In this document: one piece after another, positions 34,685 to 44,694 of the stretch | Numbering within the stretch: the stretch's first letter is position 1 | Layout: the number at the start of each line of letters is the position of its first letter | Assembly: GCA_003988855.1 (NCBI GenBank) | Contig: QYAI01000018.1 | Span: forward strand, 216,623 to 280,622 | Reading direction: 5' to 3' | Origin: Arachnopeziza araneosa | Taxonomy: Eukaryota; Ascomycota; Leotiomycetes; Helotiales; Arachnopezizaceae | Length of the DNA stretch: 64,000 nucleotides | Notes under the pieces: generated by a model | What the model was told of the DNA's origin: nothing | Databases searched by the model: none | What the model saw: the letters and a program-made list of their open reading frames with translations, nothing else | Translations under genes and position numbers: made by a program

Positions 34685-36250
34685 AAAAGTTATCAATCAT
34701 TCCTGCCATCCAGCGAGTAAAGAAAAGTGTTTTCATGGCAAGGGGCCGGCATAGTAGTTGGAGCTACAAGCTAACATATGGATAATTGAGACCTTCGTTT
34801 CTTCGGGATTCTCAGCAATGACGGGAACTAGGATTAGAAACCTCTAAGAATTCATGTTAGATTGTATCCCCCTATTAGAAGGGCTATTGAAGAAGAAATT
34901 AGGAGCATTCATAGCCGTAGAGAATTAGCAGAAACGCCTATCAAAACGCAGCTACTACTTTCAATACACAAAACAAGCATAAAAGTCAAATACTTGACAT
35001 CACATTTATCCAGGCTGATATACTCGCACTCCATGACAGGAGCAATCACACAGAGGAGATGAGTTTGTTTTGATTCTTTGAAGGAAGAGTAGCGCAAGAC
35101 GAGCTTGTTCGATGGCTATGTAATCTTTCTCCTTGTGGGCCACTATTCTTTTTCCCTTGTGAATATAGAAAGATTGGTATATATTGATAGTTTTATGTAT
35201 TTAACAATATAAGACTGGTTACCTACCATTTTTATTTCGAACTTCATCTTCCACAGATTAATGAGATATGTTCAAGCAATTCTATCACGATATAGAAATG
35301 CAGATACAATAATAAATTCATCCACCTGTTTCCCATTTCACTTCTGTAAGTTGGCTTTCTCATCTGACGTGCTTGGCTTTTTCCAACTCGGTCTTCCCTA
35401 GCGTGGAAGTTCCAGCAATAAAAATTTCAGGTCTTTTCCTTTTTAGGAAAGAAATTTACTCCTATCGACTGCTGAGGAAGATGTGTTTGTAGATTTCTGT
35501 TCTCATGAATATTATTGGTTCTCTTGTCTGTTAGGGATAGAGAAGAATAACCACCAACGAAGCTGCTAGCTTTGTGATAGTAAGATCTGAATATTGAGAG
35601 GAAATTATATAAAATCCTCCCCTTTGGACTATCTTTATTTGATTCGCTAGGTAGAGTCAGATAGATTACGAGCTGAAACACTGCGAACCATGCACTGGGT
35701 TTTTCCTGGATATGCCTAAATTATCTCTGCAGGAAAGAGGGTTGAACAGACGCTCTGAGCTATCCCGCAGAGATACTCAAGGTAGAAGCTGACTTTGTGA
35801 GAGTTTTCACATCCATGAGAAAAAGATAATCAGCAAAACTGCTAATGAGTACGTAAAGATTACTAAGAAGAGTAGCGAGGATGATGCGACAAGCAAGTCC
35901 AAAGTAGCAATTTACCAGAGAAAGGAGGAATCTTGGTAAAGTTATCCAAGACTTCTTGAAATAACAGGCACCAAGGCCGTCGATTTTGGAGAATTGATGC
36001 TGAATTACGTCTTCCCTTGAGGAATTTTGGGACAGCAATCTGATTGTTGGCTAGACATAGGTAATGAGTAGCACGCACCTGGCAACAGCATACACTTCAT
36101 GAATAGATATCATTTTGACATATTGCAATTTTCCGGCCCTTGTGAGAAGCAAAAACTTTGAAGGTGGACGGTAGCCACCCATGAACAAAACTGCTTGTGC
36201 CGCAGCTAACTCCAAACACCGTTCCGTGCATCATAAACATTAATAAGCCC
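34685..36250. other. Gene-free stretch after the decayed island
   Basis: About 1.6 kb, AT-rich. Minus-strand frames at 35427-36078 (up to 92 codons) overlap one another and show no domain. One repeat copy at 34774-34836. Confidence 0.5.
34774..34836 (+). repeat. Dispersed repeat, GC-richer copy
   Basis: Partner of 33381-33443. Retains C/G at several sites where the other has T/A (for example CTTCGTTTCTTCGGGATT against CTTTATTTTTTCGAGATT), a bias expected from C-to-T mutation such as RIP. Confidence 0.6.
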
Positions 36251-37274
36251 TCAGCGCTTTCTGACTTTTTTCGTCGGCTCATCTTCGCTTACAATGTCAT
36301 CGTCCATTTCATCTTCCGAGTCTTCCACATCTCTACTTCTCTTCAATCCCTTCATCTTTCTTGTCTGCAATTCCTTGAGATCCTGTTTACCCAAGTGTAT
36401 TCTCCCAATCTTATCACCCACAATATCCGTCGAGATATTCTTCTTGGGTCTCTCTTGGCTGGTCTTCGCTCTTCTCAATGCCTCTTTCATGACACTCTCA
36501 TCCGCTTCCTGAACTCTTCCTACTCTGAAATCCATTCTTGGTCCCATCTCCTCAATCTCGACCCTTGGCAATTTCTGCCCGCTCCTCTTCGTTCTGATCA
36601 AATAAAGTCTTAGGTGAACTTTTGGTTTCTCTTCCTCTCCATCAACGGTATCCCGAACACTAACGCTCACAATGTATTGCAAGCCCTCCACATCAACCTT
36701 GTCCGCCGGCTCTCCCTTAAAAAAATCGATAAAGAAGCTCTTGAGCAGGGTATACTCATTTGATACTGGGCTCTCAAATGGCGTTCCTGCAAATAGTAAC
36801 ATAGGTTTGAGTCCTACCGCACACTTTTTATTCTTAAACTGGTTCAATTTTCTAAAACTTTCGGGATCCAAATACAGCTCCACCATATCAAGGACCTTGT
36901 ACGCAAACGTTCTCACTAATGTAAGAGCGTGCGGGCGCTTCTTGCTAGAGGATCCAAAGACGAGCATGGATGCATCATTTTTCTCGGAGAAGAACTCCAG
37001 TGAGGTAGCATCTTCAAAAGGATGGATGGCATTCTTCTTTGAGAACTTTTTGGCGAGGGGAAGGCGAAGCTGGTAAAGATCGGTGATGGCATCTTGAACG
37101 ATTTGAGAGCAGGTGGTGCCACGGAGGAAGAGGGCGGTTTTGGGGTTTTCGATAGATTTGGGAGCTTTTTTGTCAAGAGCTCGTTTGGAGCGGGCGTTGC
37201 GGGGTTTTCTGTGTGGATAATTAGACCTAGTGCCAAAAAAGATTTCAACAATCGACATACATCTGTCTCAGCAT
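36251..37274 (-). CDS. RPF2: Ribosome biogenesis protein RPF2 (Brix domain)
   Basis: Nucleolar factor that, with Rrs1, brings the 5S RNP (5S rRNA, Rpl5, Rpl11) into the 60S precursor. Two exons: a 14-base first exon (37261-37274, MLRQI) and 36251-37208; 323 residues. The sequence after the junction, KPRNARSKRALDKKAPKSIE, then KTALFLRGTTCSQIVQDAI and LAKKFSKKNAIHPFED, is diagnostic. The Brix fold continues to about residue 230 (VGLKPMLLFAG, then RLYLIRTKRSGQKLPRVEIE and EMGPRMDF), followed by a basic and acidic tail (KMKGLKRSRDVEDSEDE). An open frame reads through the 52-bp intron to an ATG at 37258, but splicing from GTATGT to CACAG restores the conserved N-terminus MLRQIKPRNARSKR. Divergent from the PXMP4-like gene. 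Confidence 0.95.
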
Positions 37275-37661
37275 CTTGACGTTGTGGCCTTGGAATTGGT
37301 GAGTAGACGTTTCTCTTGCATCGAAGCCGGAAAATCGTAATCGATAAAAAAATATTTATCAGGCATAAATTTTTGATGCCTGGCGCATATCTTCAGCCTT
37401 CACATGCCGCAAGCCTCGCTGTCAACCCCTGCAGCCCGAAATCGTGGGGAAGAACATGCCTCGTACCGAATCCCTTCTTCCGACCTGGATATTCACGACA
37501 CAAACCTCTCAAAACACCAACGCTTGCATAACACATTTCTTCAAACCCACAACAATCGATACAGATGTCTCCTCACCGGTAGCATCTGTTGCATCTCCTT
37601 TGGAATGACTTGCAGACTCGGGAACTGAAAGACCAAGTTACCGAGGCTTGAGCCGAGCAGA
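37275..37661. promoter_or_regulatory. Shared upstream region of RPF2 and PXMP4-like gene
   Basis: 387 bp between the two ATGs of a divergent pair. Short frames here have no family features. No TATA box stands out. Confidence 0.45.
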
Positions 37662-38488
37662 ATGTCAGGAATTGAGATTTTGAAGGTACTCAGATCCAAA
37701 CCCATTCATATAGCGTACATATACTGATGGATGAAATGAATAGAGAGCCCTCGAAAGCGTCATTTTGAAACCAAAATATGCCGATTACCTTGCTGTACTC
37801 AAAGCTGCCCGCAATGGCGCTGTCTATGGAGCCAAGGTCCGATTTCCACATGCGCTGGTGTAAGTTGGATTTGCCTCCTTTCTTAGAGACGTTTATATTG
37901 ATTCTTGAGTATAGCATGATATTCCTCTTTCGCTCTGGAACAGTTAGAGAGAAACTCGCCCTCATCTTTAGAGCTACTCGAACGCATGCGCAAAACCTGG
38001 CGAAATATGCGGCCGTCTACAAGTTAACCATGTTGTTACTAAAACATATGGGCTCAGAGCCAGGGAAGGAAGGGCCATATGATACTTTCTTCTCAGGGTT
38101 ATTGGGTGGTTATCTCGTTTTTGGAAGGAGAAGCAAGAGAGGGCATATTTCCAGTGTTAGCAAACAGATTGTTATATTTGGTAAGTTTGTCTCTCTCAAG
38201 ACCAGAGCTAGACACTAATTGAGTGCAGTTTTTGCTCGAGTATGCCTCTCGCTCGCGCAACTCTCAATACAGCCTTCAATTGGTATCATCAAAGACCCGA
38301 AGCTTTCAAAACGGATATCTCATGATGCATGGCCGGTCTTCGCAGCGCTGAGTTGGGGATCGGTCATGTGGTTATTTAGATGGTATCCAGATACAGTCCA
38401 GTCTGGATTGAGGAGCAGTATGGATTATATTTATGTTCAAAGTGATCACTGGGATAGCTTGAGGAACTTTTTAATATACAATAAGTGA
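37662..38488 (+). CDS. PXMP4-like peroxisomal membrane protein (Tim17/PMP24 family)
   Basis: Small integral membrane protein of peroxisomes; the molecular role of the family is not settled. Four exons: 37662-37685, 37744-37859, 37915-38180, 38229-38488; 221 residues, against about 212 in animals. Family blocks in order: RALESVILKPKYADYL, ARNGAVYGAKVRFPHALVM, FLFRSGTVREKLALIFRATRTHAQNLA, GLLGGYLVFG, and near the end WGSVMWLFRW and LRSSMDYIYVQSDHWDSLRNFL. The first exon codes only eight residues (MSGIEILK). All introns keep phase and have GT-AG ends; the third has an unusually T-rich start after GTAAGT. Confident on family, less so on function. Confidence 0.9.
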
Positions 38489-39779
38489 AGTGGGGGCCGG
38501 ATACCCTATGATGGAATGAGCTCATGAGCGATGGAGCTGAATGATAGATGGGATAGGTATCGTCATGGTTTTGGCATATTGGATGGCATGTGTAGGCTAG
38601 ATCGTCTCAACCTCGCTTGTACAGTATCTATTTAGCTGGAAGAGATATTCAACTTTAGTCTATAAATAACACAAGTTAGAGCCTAGGCATAGCCTAAATC
38701 TACATCAGCTTGTGATAGTGCAAACCCAACCAGGGCAAAAGTGTATATCAATGTCTTTGACATTATCAACAGTGGATTTTTCCGTTGAGCGTCAAAAGCT
38801 CGTTCTAGCTCTGTCAGCACCTATAACTCCTGCGTATCAGTCAATTGATGGATATTCCACCCATGACACTCTTGCTAAATCCTCTCATTGTTTACTCTTT
38901 CTCAGAGCCGAGTTTCGATGAAGACAGCCTCGAGGAGTATCCATCCTCAGCACATCCTCACCCCTTTCGTAGTCGCCGATCGCTTGAAAAGAGATGCTGT
39001 AATCCGCTCTCCTCTCCAGCCGCCCACCACGTAAATCTCCTTCCGCCATCTCCAGCACGGGCAGAGAAGTAGGAAAAGCGAGCCGAGGTTGAGAGACGGG
39101 AGAGGGTCTCCTCAGAAGTGGTGCATCCATTTATTTGAAACGACTTGAGAGGAGAAGATACGATTCAAGGTGGGAACGAGAGAGACAAGAAGGGACGGTG
39201 GCGCAAAGCTTTTGCTTTTGGTCAGGGAAGATGATGTGGAGTCTGTCACGGTAAAGTACCGAGTTCCAAGACGGAAGCTATGAAGCAGGAGTTGTAGAGT
39301 TTATGAATTCTTCCTGTTTTGAGTGATGAGATAGTACACGTGCTAAAAAGCTACAACTTCAATATTGGTGTGTATTTAGGGTAGGTAATACCCTGCTCAA
39401 TAGGGAGGTGGAGGGATAGAGGGCCAGCTTTGTAATTAGCGAGGGAGAGTAGAGAATACGAAGGATGGGTGTTGAGCTGTTCGTGCGACAGGTATAGGAG
39501 ACCTATGTGCAGCAAAGATATTGAGGATTGGTTGACGGTAGAGCAAAGGAGAGTGCTATGAGGTTAAAGGTAGTATTTCGGACTAGAGAGAACATAGTAC
39601 TGTAGAGATAATATATTCCTTAGTAGTAACAATTATATAACATTGCCTATCCTTTCTTACAATCGCATACTTCCCGTCGCTAAGAAAGAATACAGTGCTA
39701 TGCTATTCACATGCAGAACTGACGCCAAACGCCTTGACTATAAGTCCAGATTGAATCAAGCTCTCGTTCCCAAGTACAC
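38489..39779. other. Intergenic, 1.3 kb, between two convergent genes
   Basis: No frame over 82 codons and none with a recognisable feature. Repeat-free by eye. Confidence 0.5.
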
Positions 39780-40292
39780 CTACAACCTTCCATTGAAGGT
39801 TGCGCCGGCCGCATACGGGCCATAATTGATCGCACCGAATGCCTCTTTCCCATCAGTCTTGACTCGCCTCTCCACTCCCCGCTGCATCATCTGTTCTCGA
39901 TCATACTGAGCGGTAGGTGGTTCACCCAGACTGGAGAGGAAGTCTTTGGTTTTAGACCAGGCTTTTGAAGACTTAGATCTGGATCTGCGGGAGGGTGAAG
40001 CGCCGGCGATAAGTGGCTTGAGAGTGGTAGTTGTAGAAGTAGTGGTGTAGGTTGACGGGGCGTACGTGGAGATAGGCATTGTGGTGGATGATGAGGGTTG
40101 GGTAATGGTAGTAGAGGTAATATTGGAGGTGTTACTTGAAGATGCAATTGGATTTGTAGGAGAGGTCTCTCGTTTAGAAGAAGAAGAGGACGCTTTGTTT
40201 TGAAAGGGAGAAGGTTTCTTGAACCAACGTTTTGCTTTCGATTTTGATTTAGGAACAGAATTGGAATGGGAACTGTGCTCGTTGCTTGACAT
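39780..40292 (-). CDS. Ser/Thr-rich hypothetical protein
   Basis: Single-exon frame of 170 residues, not recognised as a named family. The N-terminal two thirds are Ser/Thr-rich and basic (SKSKAKRWFKKPSPFQNK, then STTITQPSSSTTMPIS) and probably disordered. The C-terminal third (KAWSKTKDFLSSLGEPP, TAQYDREQMMQRGVERR, AFGAINYGPYAAGAT) has a mixed, more constrained composition and is the part likely to be conserved. No signal peptide or membrane segment. A competing frame on the same strand (39887-40414) is lower quality. Confidence 0.55.
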   Translation of the reverse strand: MSSNEHSSHSNSVPKSKSKAKRWFKKPSPFQNKASSSSSKRETSPTNPIASSSNTSNITSTTITQPSSSTTMPISTYAPSTYTTTSTTTTLKPLIAGASPSRRSRSKSSKAWSKTKDFLSSLGEPPTAQYDREQMMQRGVERRVKTDGKEAFGAINYGPYAAGATFNGRL

Positions 40293-41679
40293 GATGGATA
40301 CGCAATGTACGAACAGAGAGAGATATAAATAAGGACTGAGGCAGCGCTAGGAATCCATCTTAGAATGCAGAATGACCGACTGGCATAAATACGTGCCGTC
40401 TTACGAAAGCTCAATCAAAGGGCAAAGGGGCCACGAGCACCCACCCCGCCCTCCGAGTCACCAGTTGGAGGGCGTGTAAATTGCTTACCATACGCACCAT
40501 GAAGTAACCTAACTTTTTGCTTGATGCCTATACCCTAGCGCGGCCAGAGTTCCAGGTATCATGACTGAGGATACAGGACTCGCTTCACCCTTCTCTCGCA
40601 CCCCCGTTCAGAGGCTCCTGGTAGTGATCGTCCGCAGACTTGATCAGTGCCAGATGAGTGCGCGTGTCCGAACTGACGAGTCGGAGCAGCCCATGATTGC
40701 TGGAATAGGCAGTACAATTCCGCGCCTCCAACGGCTGGGATGAGGGCGGATGAGTCAATGGTAAACGATGAGACGTTGTAGGCGGCGGTGCTGCTGGCTG
40801 TGCCGTTTCGCATGACTCCCTGCCTGAACGCTCCATCAGGCACCCATTTTCGACGTCTTGGGTTCCCAGCGAAACGCGGCCCGGCGCTGGCCAGGTACTG
40901 ACTGGCGTCAAGAGTCGAATATCTCGAGGTACGTTCTCATGCAATGGCAGATGCAGTTGTCGACGGATAATTCCCTCACGGTTCTTCGCTGGCAATCTCG
41001 GGCTGGAAACCGCAAACGACCACGGTGAGGGCAAGTCAGGCGATGGTCGACCGAACAAGAGCCTCATACGGTCACTAACTCATGCGCAAAATTAAGCTTC
41101 TTACCCTTCGGCTAACCTGAATGGCGTTGGAAGGACGGCGTAAGTACAAATAGTCTCTGTAGGCACGGCGTAAGTGCAAATAGTCTTTGTAGGCACGGCG
41201 TAAGTGCAAATAGTCCTTGCAGGCGCTGCCCAAGTGCAAATAGTCTTCGCATTTCCCACGGGAACTTTCGTCGCGGTTGCCTGGGCAATCTATTTGGAAA
41301 CCTTCACCGATGAAGATACACCTCGAATGTAATCATCTCCTCCTGACTGATGTGATCTTTCTGCGACATGAGTGAGACGTCCAAAGTAAAACCCACCATA
41401 TTGCTCTCGCAGAAAATGCTTCTTCAAGTATAGTCCTCAACAAAAATCCTAAAGAAATATTACGTAAGATCTTATAGTAAGCTGTCGAAGCAGTATTATT
41501 GCACTTACTTACAAGTCTGTGTACATGTTGCAGGTACAAGAAAGTAGTCCGACATTATCTCATCATTGTTACAAAGTTCTAAAATACAGCAAAGTCCTGG
41601 AATACAAGTGTAAAATCTCGCTCTGGTCCTCGCAGGAGAGGAAACACAGAATTGACCCTCAAGTCATAGAAACAAATAG
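40293..41679. other. Intergenic with tandem repeat
   Basis: No supported gene. A 160-codon minus-strand frame (40585-41067) is Pro/Ser/Arg-rich and overlapped by other frames. Contains the 30-bp tandem array. Confidence 0.5.
41135..41250 (+). repeat. 30-bp tandem repeat, about 3.9 copies
   Basis: Three full units starting at 41135, 41165 and 41195 follow the pattern ACGGCGTAAGTGCAAATAGT plus ten bases, and a diverged fourth starts at 41225. Units differ at one to a few positions, the last one most. Core of every unit is AAGTGCAAATAGTC (AAGTACAAATAGTC in the first). Confidence 0.9.
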
Positions 41680-44600
41680 TTACCAGTATAGTCTCGGCTT
41701 CTGGGGGCTAGCATGCTCCTCAGTAAGTGGGAGTGCTGGCTCCAGACAATTGTCGTTGGCCAAACCAACAGCATCGATACGTTTCAGCAGAATGCATGCT
41801 GGTAGATACAGTGGTCGTGCGTCGAGGTTATCTGGATTCCAACTGGCAACATCGCCGAGCTCTAGACGTCTATTCTCCTCAAGCTTGTCATCAAGTTGCT
41901 GACTTCCAATAGCAGCTTCATACCACAAGGAAAGTTTCTCGGGAGGAGAGGCATCTTCTTGAACAGGGCTGCCTTGGTAAAGTACAGAACCTCGTTCACG
42001 GGAGACTCGTAATTTAACAAGGAGGGATTGTATTTCGGTAACCTTTAGTGTCGATACACCGCTTGGCGAAATGTACTGGCATAAGCGACGAACTTGGAAC
42101 TCATCGAATTGATATCGTAAGCGGAGGGCATTTTCAAGTTCGAAATATACCTCGGGTGTCTTCATACCAGCCCTATAAATGTTAATAACATCAAGATAAA
42201 AAGAAGACGAGGGAGCTTACGGAATGAATAATGAGCGGGAAATTGCACCAATAAGTTGAGAGTGTTTCTCATTTAGGATTGTACTGCTGGGGAATCCATT
42301 TGCTGAGACACGGAAATCCCATTGTCTTCTAGTACCGTGGACGTAGATACTATCCCATTCGTGATAAATTCTCGCCTGGATTCTGAAATTCTCTCCGTCG
42401 ATATCAATAAGAAACCGCTGAAGCTTAGGAAGAGTGTCTGTAAAGAATAATCGATAAGTAGTAGAGCGAGTCTTCGTTATAGGCCAAAAAGCACTACCGT
42501 CATCGCTCTTCATATCAATGAGATATTGACATTCGGCGGGAGAAACGGTGAGAACTTTCGTGAAAGACGTAGTAGAATTTCGTTCTGTCAAGTCATTGAG
42601 CACTGGCAGGAGACCGGTGTCTTCGTGAAAACGCTCTGGACCTCCTTTCTTTGTGACTTTCTTCAAGTCGATATTTGTCAAAATGATCCGACCAAATTCT
42701 GCTTGTACAGCAATGTTTCCCCGAACTCCGCGCAATTTTCTCATCATGTCGGAAAACGCTCTTCGGAGAAGATTCTCGAGCTCAGGGAGCATGTCTGGAC
42801 CACCCTCCCCTTTCGGCTTTTGCTTTAGAAGAGGAGTAACATCAGGGAGTGGGAGCCGACCGATAGATTGATCTGTCTTGCGTCTTGACTTATTAGTCTT
42901 CCGATTCTTTGATATAGTGGATTCTTTCGGCTCAGCCTTGTTTGGAGTGGAAACCCTAGTTATCGAGTGCTGAGAGCTATCTGGGGAACGGAAAGAAGAT
43001 GAGTCAACTCGATGTGGCGATAACGGCTTGATTGTCAACTTTCTGAGAGAGTCTGAGTCGTCATCCAACAGATTACGTGGAATTGGATCTACCAGTGTTG
43101 GCAGAGAGATTGGAGAAGCTGGGGGATATGGAGTCGTCACACCCTGACCTGAAGAAATAAACACCTCAGCATGTCTCGAAGGGGGTAGAAGGTCAAGAAT
43201 ATTATGCTCGACATATACATCCCAATCAGGCCGCGATGGTTCGACTGTATGAATATTAATACGTCTCAATTGACATTCTTTAGGCTGCGTTTACTTACTA
43301 CTTCCAGTCTCTCTCGATTTACTGACAAGAGATGATGAAGAACCCATCCCAGCGCCAATGGTATTCTCCACGGACAATGGCAGTCGCTGTTGGACCTGAT
43401 CCAACCAATTCTTCGTCGCTTGGTTTACCTGTTTTGCATCATGTTTAATCTGCGAACGAGTATCGAGAGCTGCGAAAGACGGGCCAACACCAGGAATATC
43501 TTCAACTTCCAGGCCGCTTGAAAATTTCCGGGGGTCAGATTCCTTGTCACCGTTTGCACAGTACTCGAATCCAGACCAGATTCTCAAGCCTTCCGGAAAA
43601 CCCTGTGGTTGAATCATAGGTAATTTGTCCACCTTACATAGGATAAACCTTACGGCCGGGTGATGGAAGAGACAGCATCGGATGGTCATAGCAAGATTAA
43701 GGTTTCCATAGTTACTCTTCCTGCCATTGACTCTCATATGCTGATTATCGAGTAGAGTCGTTCGGAAATATCTATTCTTTACTTCGACAAACGGCTGGAC
43801 AATGTATTGGACATCCTCAACATCCTCACTGTAGAAGTAATGGTCATACTCGGAGCGACTCTAGTGCTCGTTAGCTCTATCAACCATAAAATAATGGCAA
43901 TCTACTCACCTTGTACATAAACATATTGTCCAGCTTGCTAAGAGCAAGGTCTAGATTTGATTGCTCAGGACCACCAATCTGTAGAATATCCAGTTGGTTA
44001 TAGAATTTACATCCAGTTAGCCTCGTAAGATCTGCTAGAACTCTCTCTTTACAACTTCTCAAAAATCTCGGATTATCCCTAGACCACGTGGTACGAGCCT
44101 CGCAAGATTGAATGACAGCCGCCCAGGGCGAACTCACGGGGCCGCACTGGAATTCAACTGGCGAGGCCATAGGAGCCCGAGCAAGGCGACGAGCTTTCCT
44201 ATAATCATCTAAACGCTGAATCTTGGTGCTAATAAGCTAGACCACGTTAGATATATTAAATCATAAATGTAATGTCGTGTGCTTGCCTGAATATCTTCTC
44301 CAAAGCTCGCATGATCCTCTCCCTCTACATAATCATGAGCCGCTTCAACGCTCTCAAGAAGCTCTCTCTTAATCATAACATCAAGGATACCAGAGAATAT
44401 TTTCCACAGTGAACCCACATCACCTGGGCCGCAGGTAGCTTGGAAGGTGCCAGAGTCATCATCCCAACGATACCAAGCATCCTTGTATACCATTAGAGCA
44501 TTGTCATTCAAGCGGAACGACTTTGAACTTACAAGAATATTTTCACTGGTACAGCCCTCGCGGACGAGCTCGTAGACCTCCGCGACTCCCGCCGGAAGGA

Positions 44601-44694
44601 AGTGCCATTCGGACGCGAAGACCAGGGACCGGTTGACAGCTGTCGTAACGTCTCCGGCCAATGATGTAAAGGCTTCAGAATATGGAACGGCCAT
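41680..44694 (-). CDS. Large conserved-looking protein of unknown function
   Basis: Five exons: 44287-44694, 43910-44236, 43299-43860, 42221-43277, 41680-42172; 948 residues. Phases agree throughout. The first intron uses a GC donor (CAG|GCAAGC) with a CTAAC branch point and CTAG acceptor. The N-terminus starts MAVPYSEAFTSLAGDV; a further possible intron in the 5' UTR ends just before it (GCAG near 44710). Recognisable textures: a folded N-terminal part (YKDAWYRWDDDSGTFQ, IFSGILDVMIKRELL), a middle with RVNGRKSNYGNLNLAMTIRC, a Ser/Pro/basic linker (ISKNRKTNKSRRKTDQS), then a C-terminal domain (RAFSDMMRKLRGVRGNIAVQ, FRIQARIYHEWDSIYVHG, SLFIPAGMKTPEVYFELENA). I do not recognise a named catalytic motif. 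The low-identity style suggests a fungus-specific family. Confidence 0.75.

Noticed and set aside
35427..36078. Overlapping minus-strand frames of 71-92 codons
   Set aside because: Mutually overlapping, no family features, AT-rich region.
40585..41067. 160-codon minus-strand open frame
   Set aside because: Pro/Arg-rich, no family features and partly overlapped by another frame.
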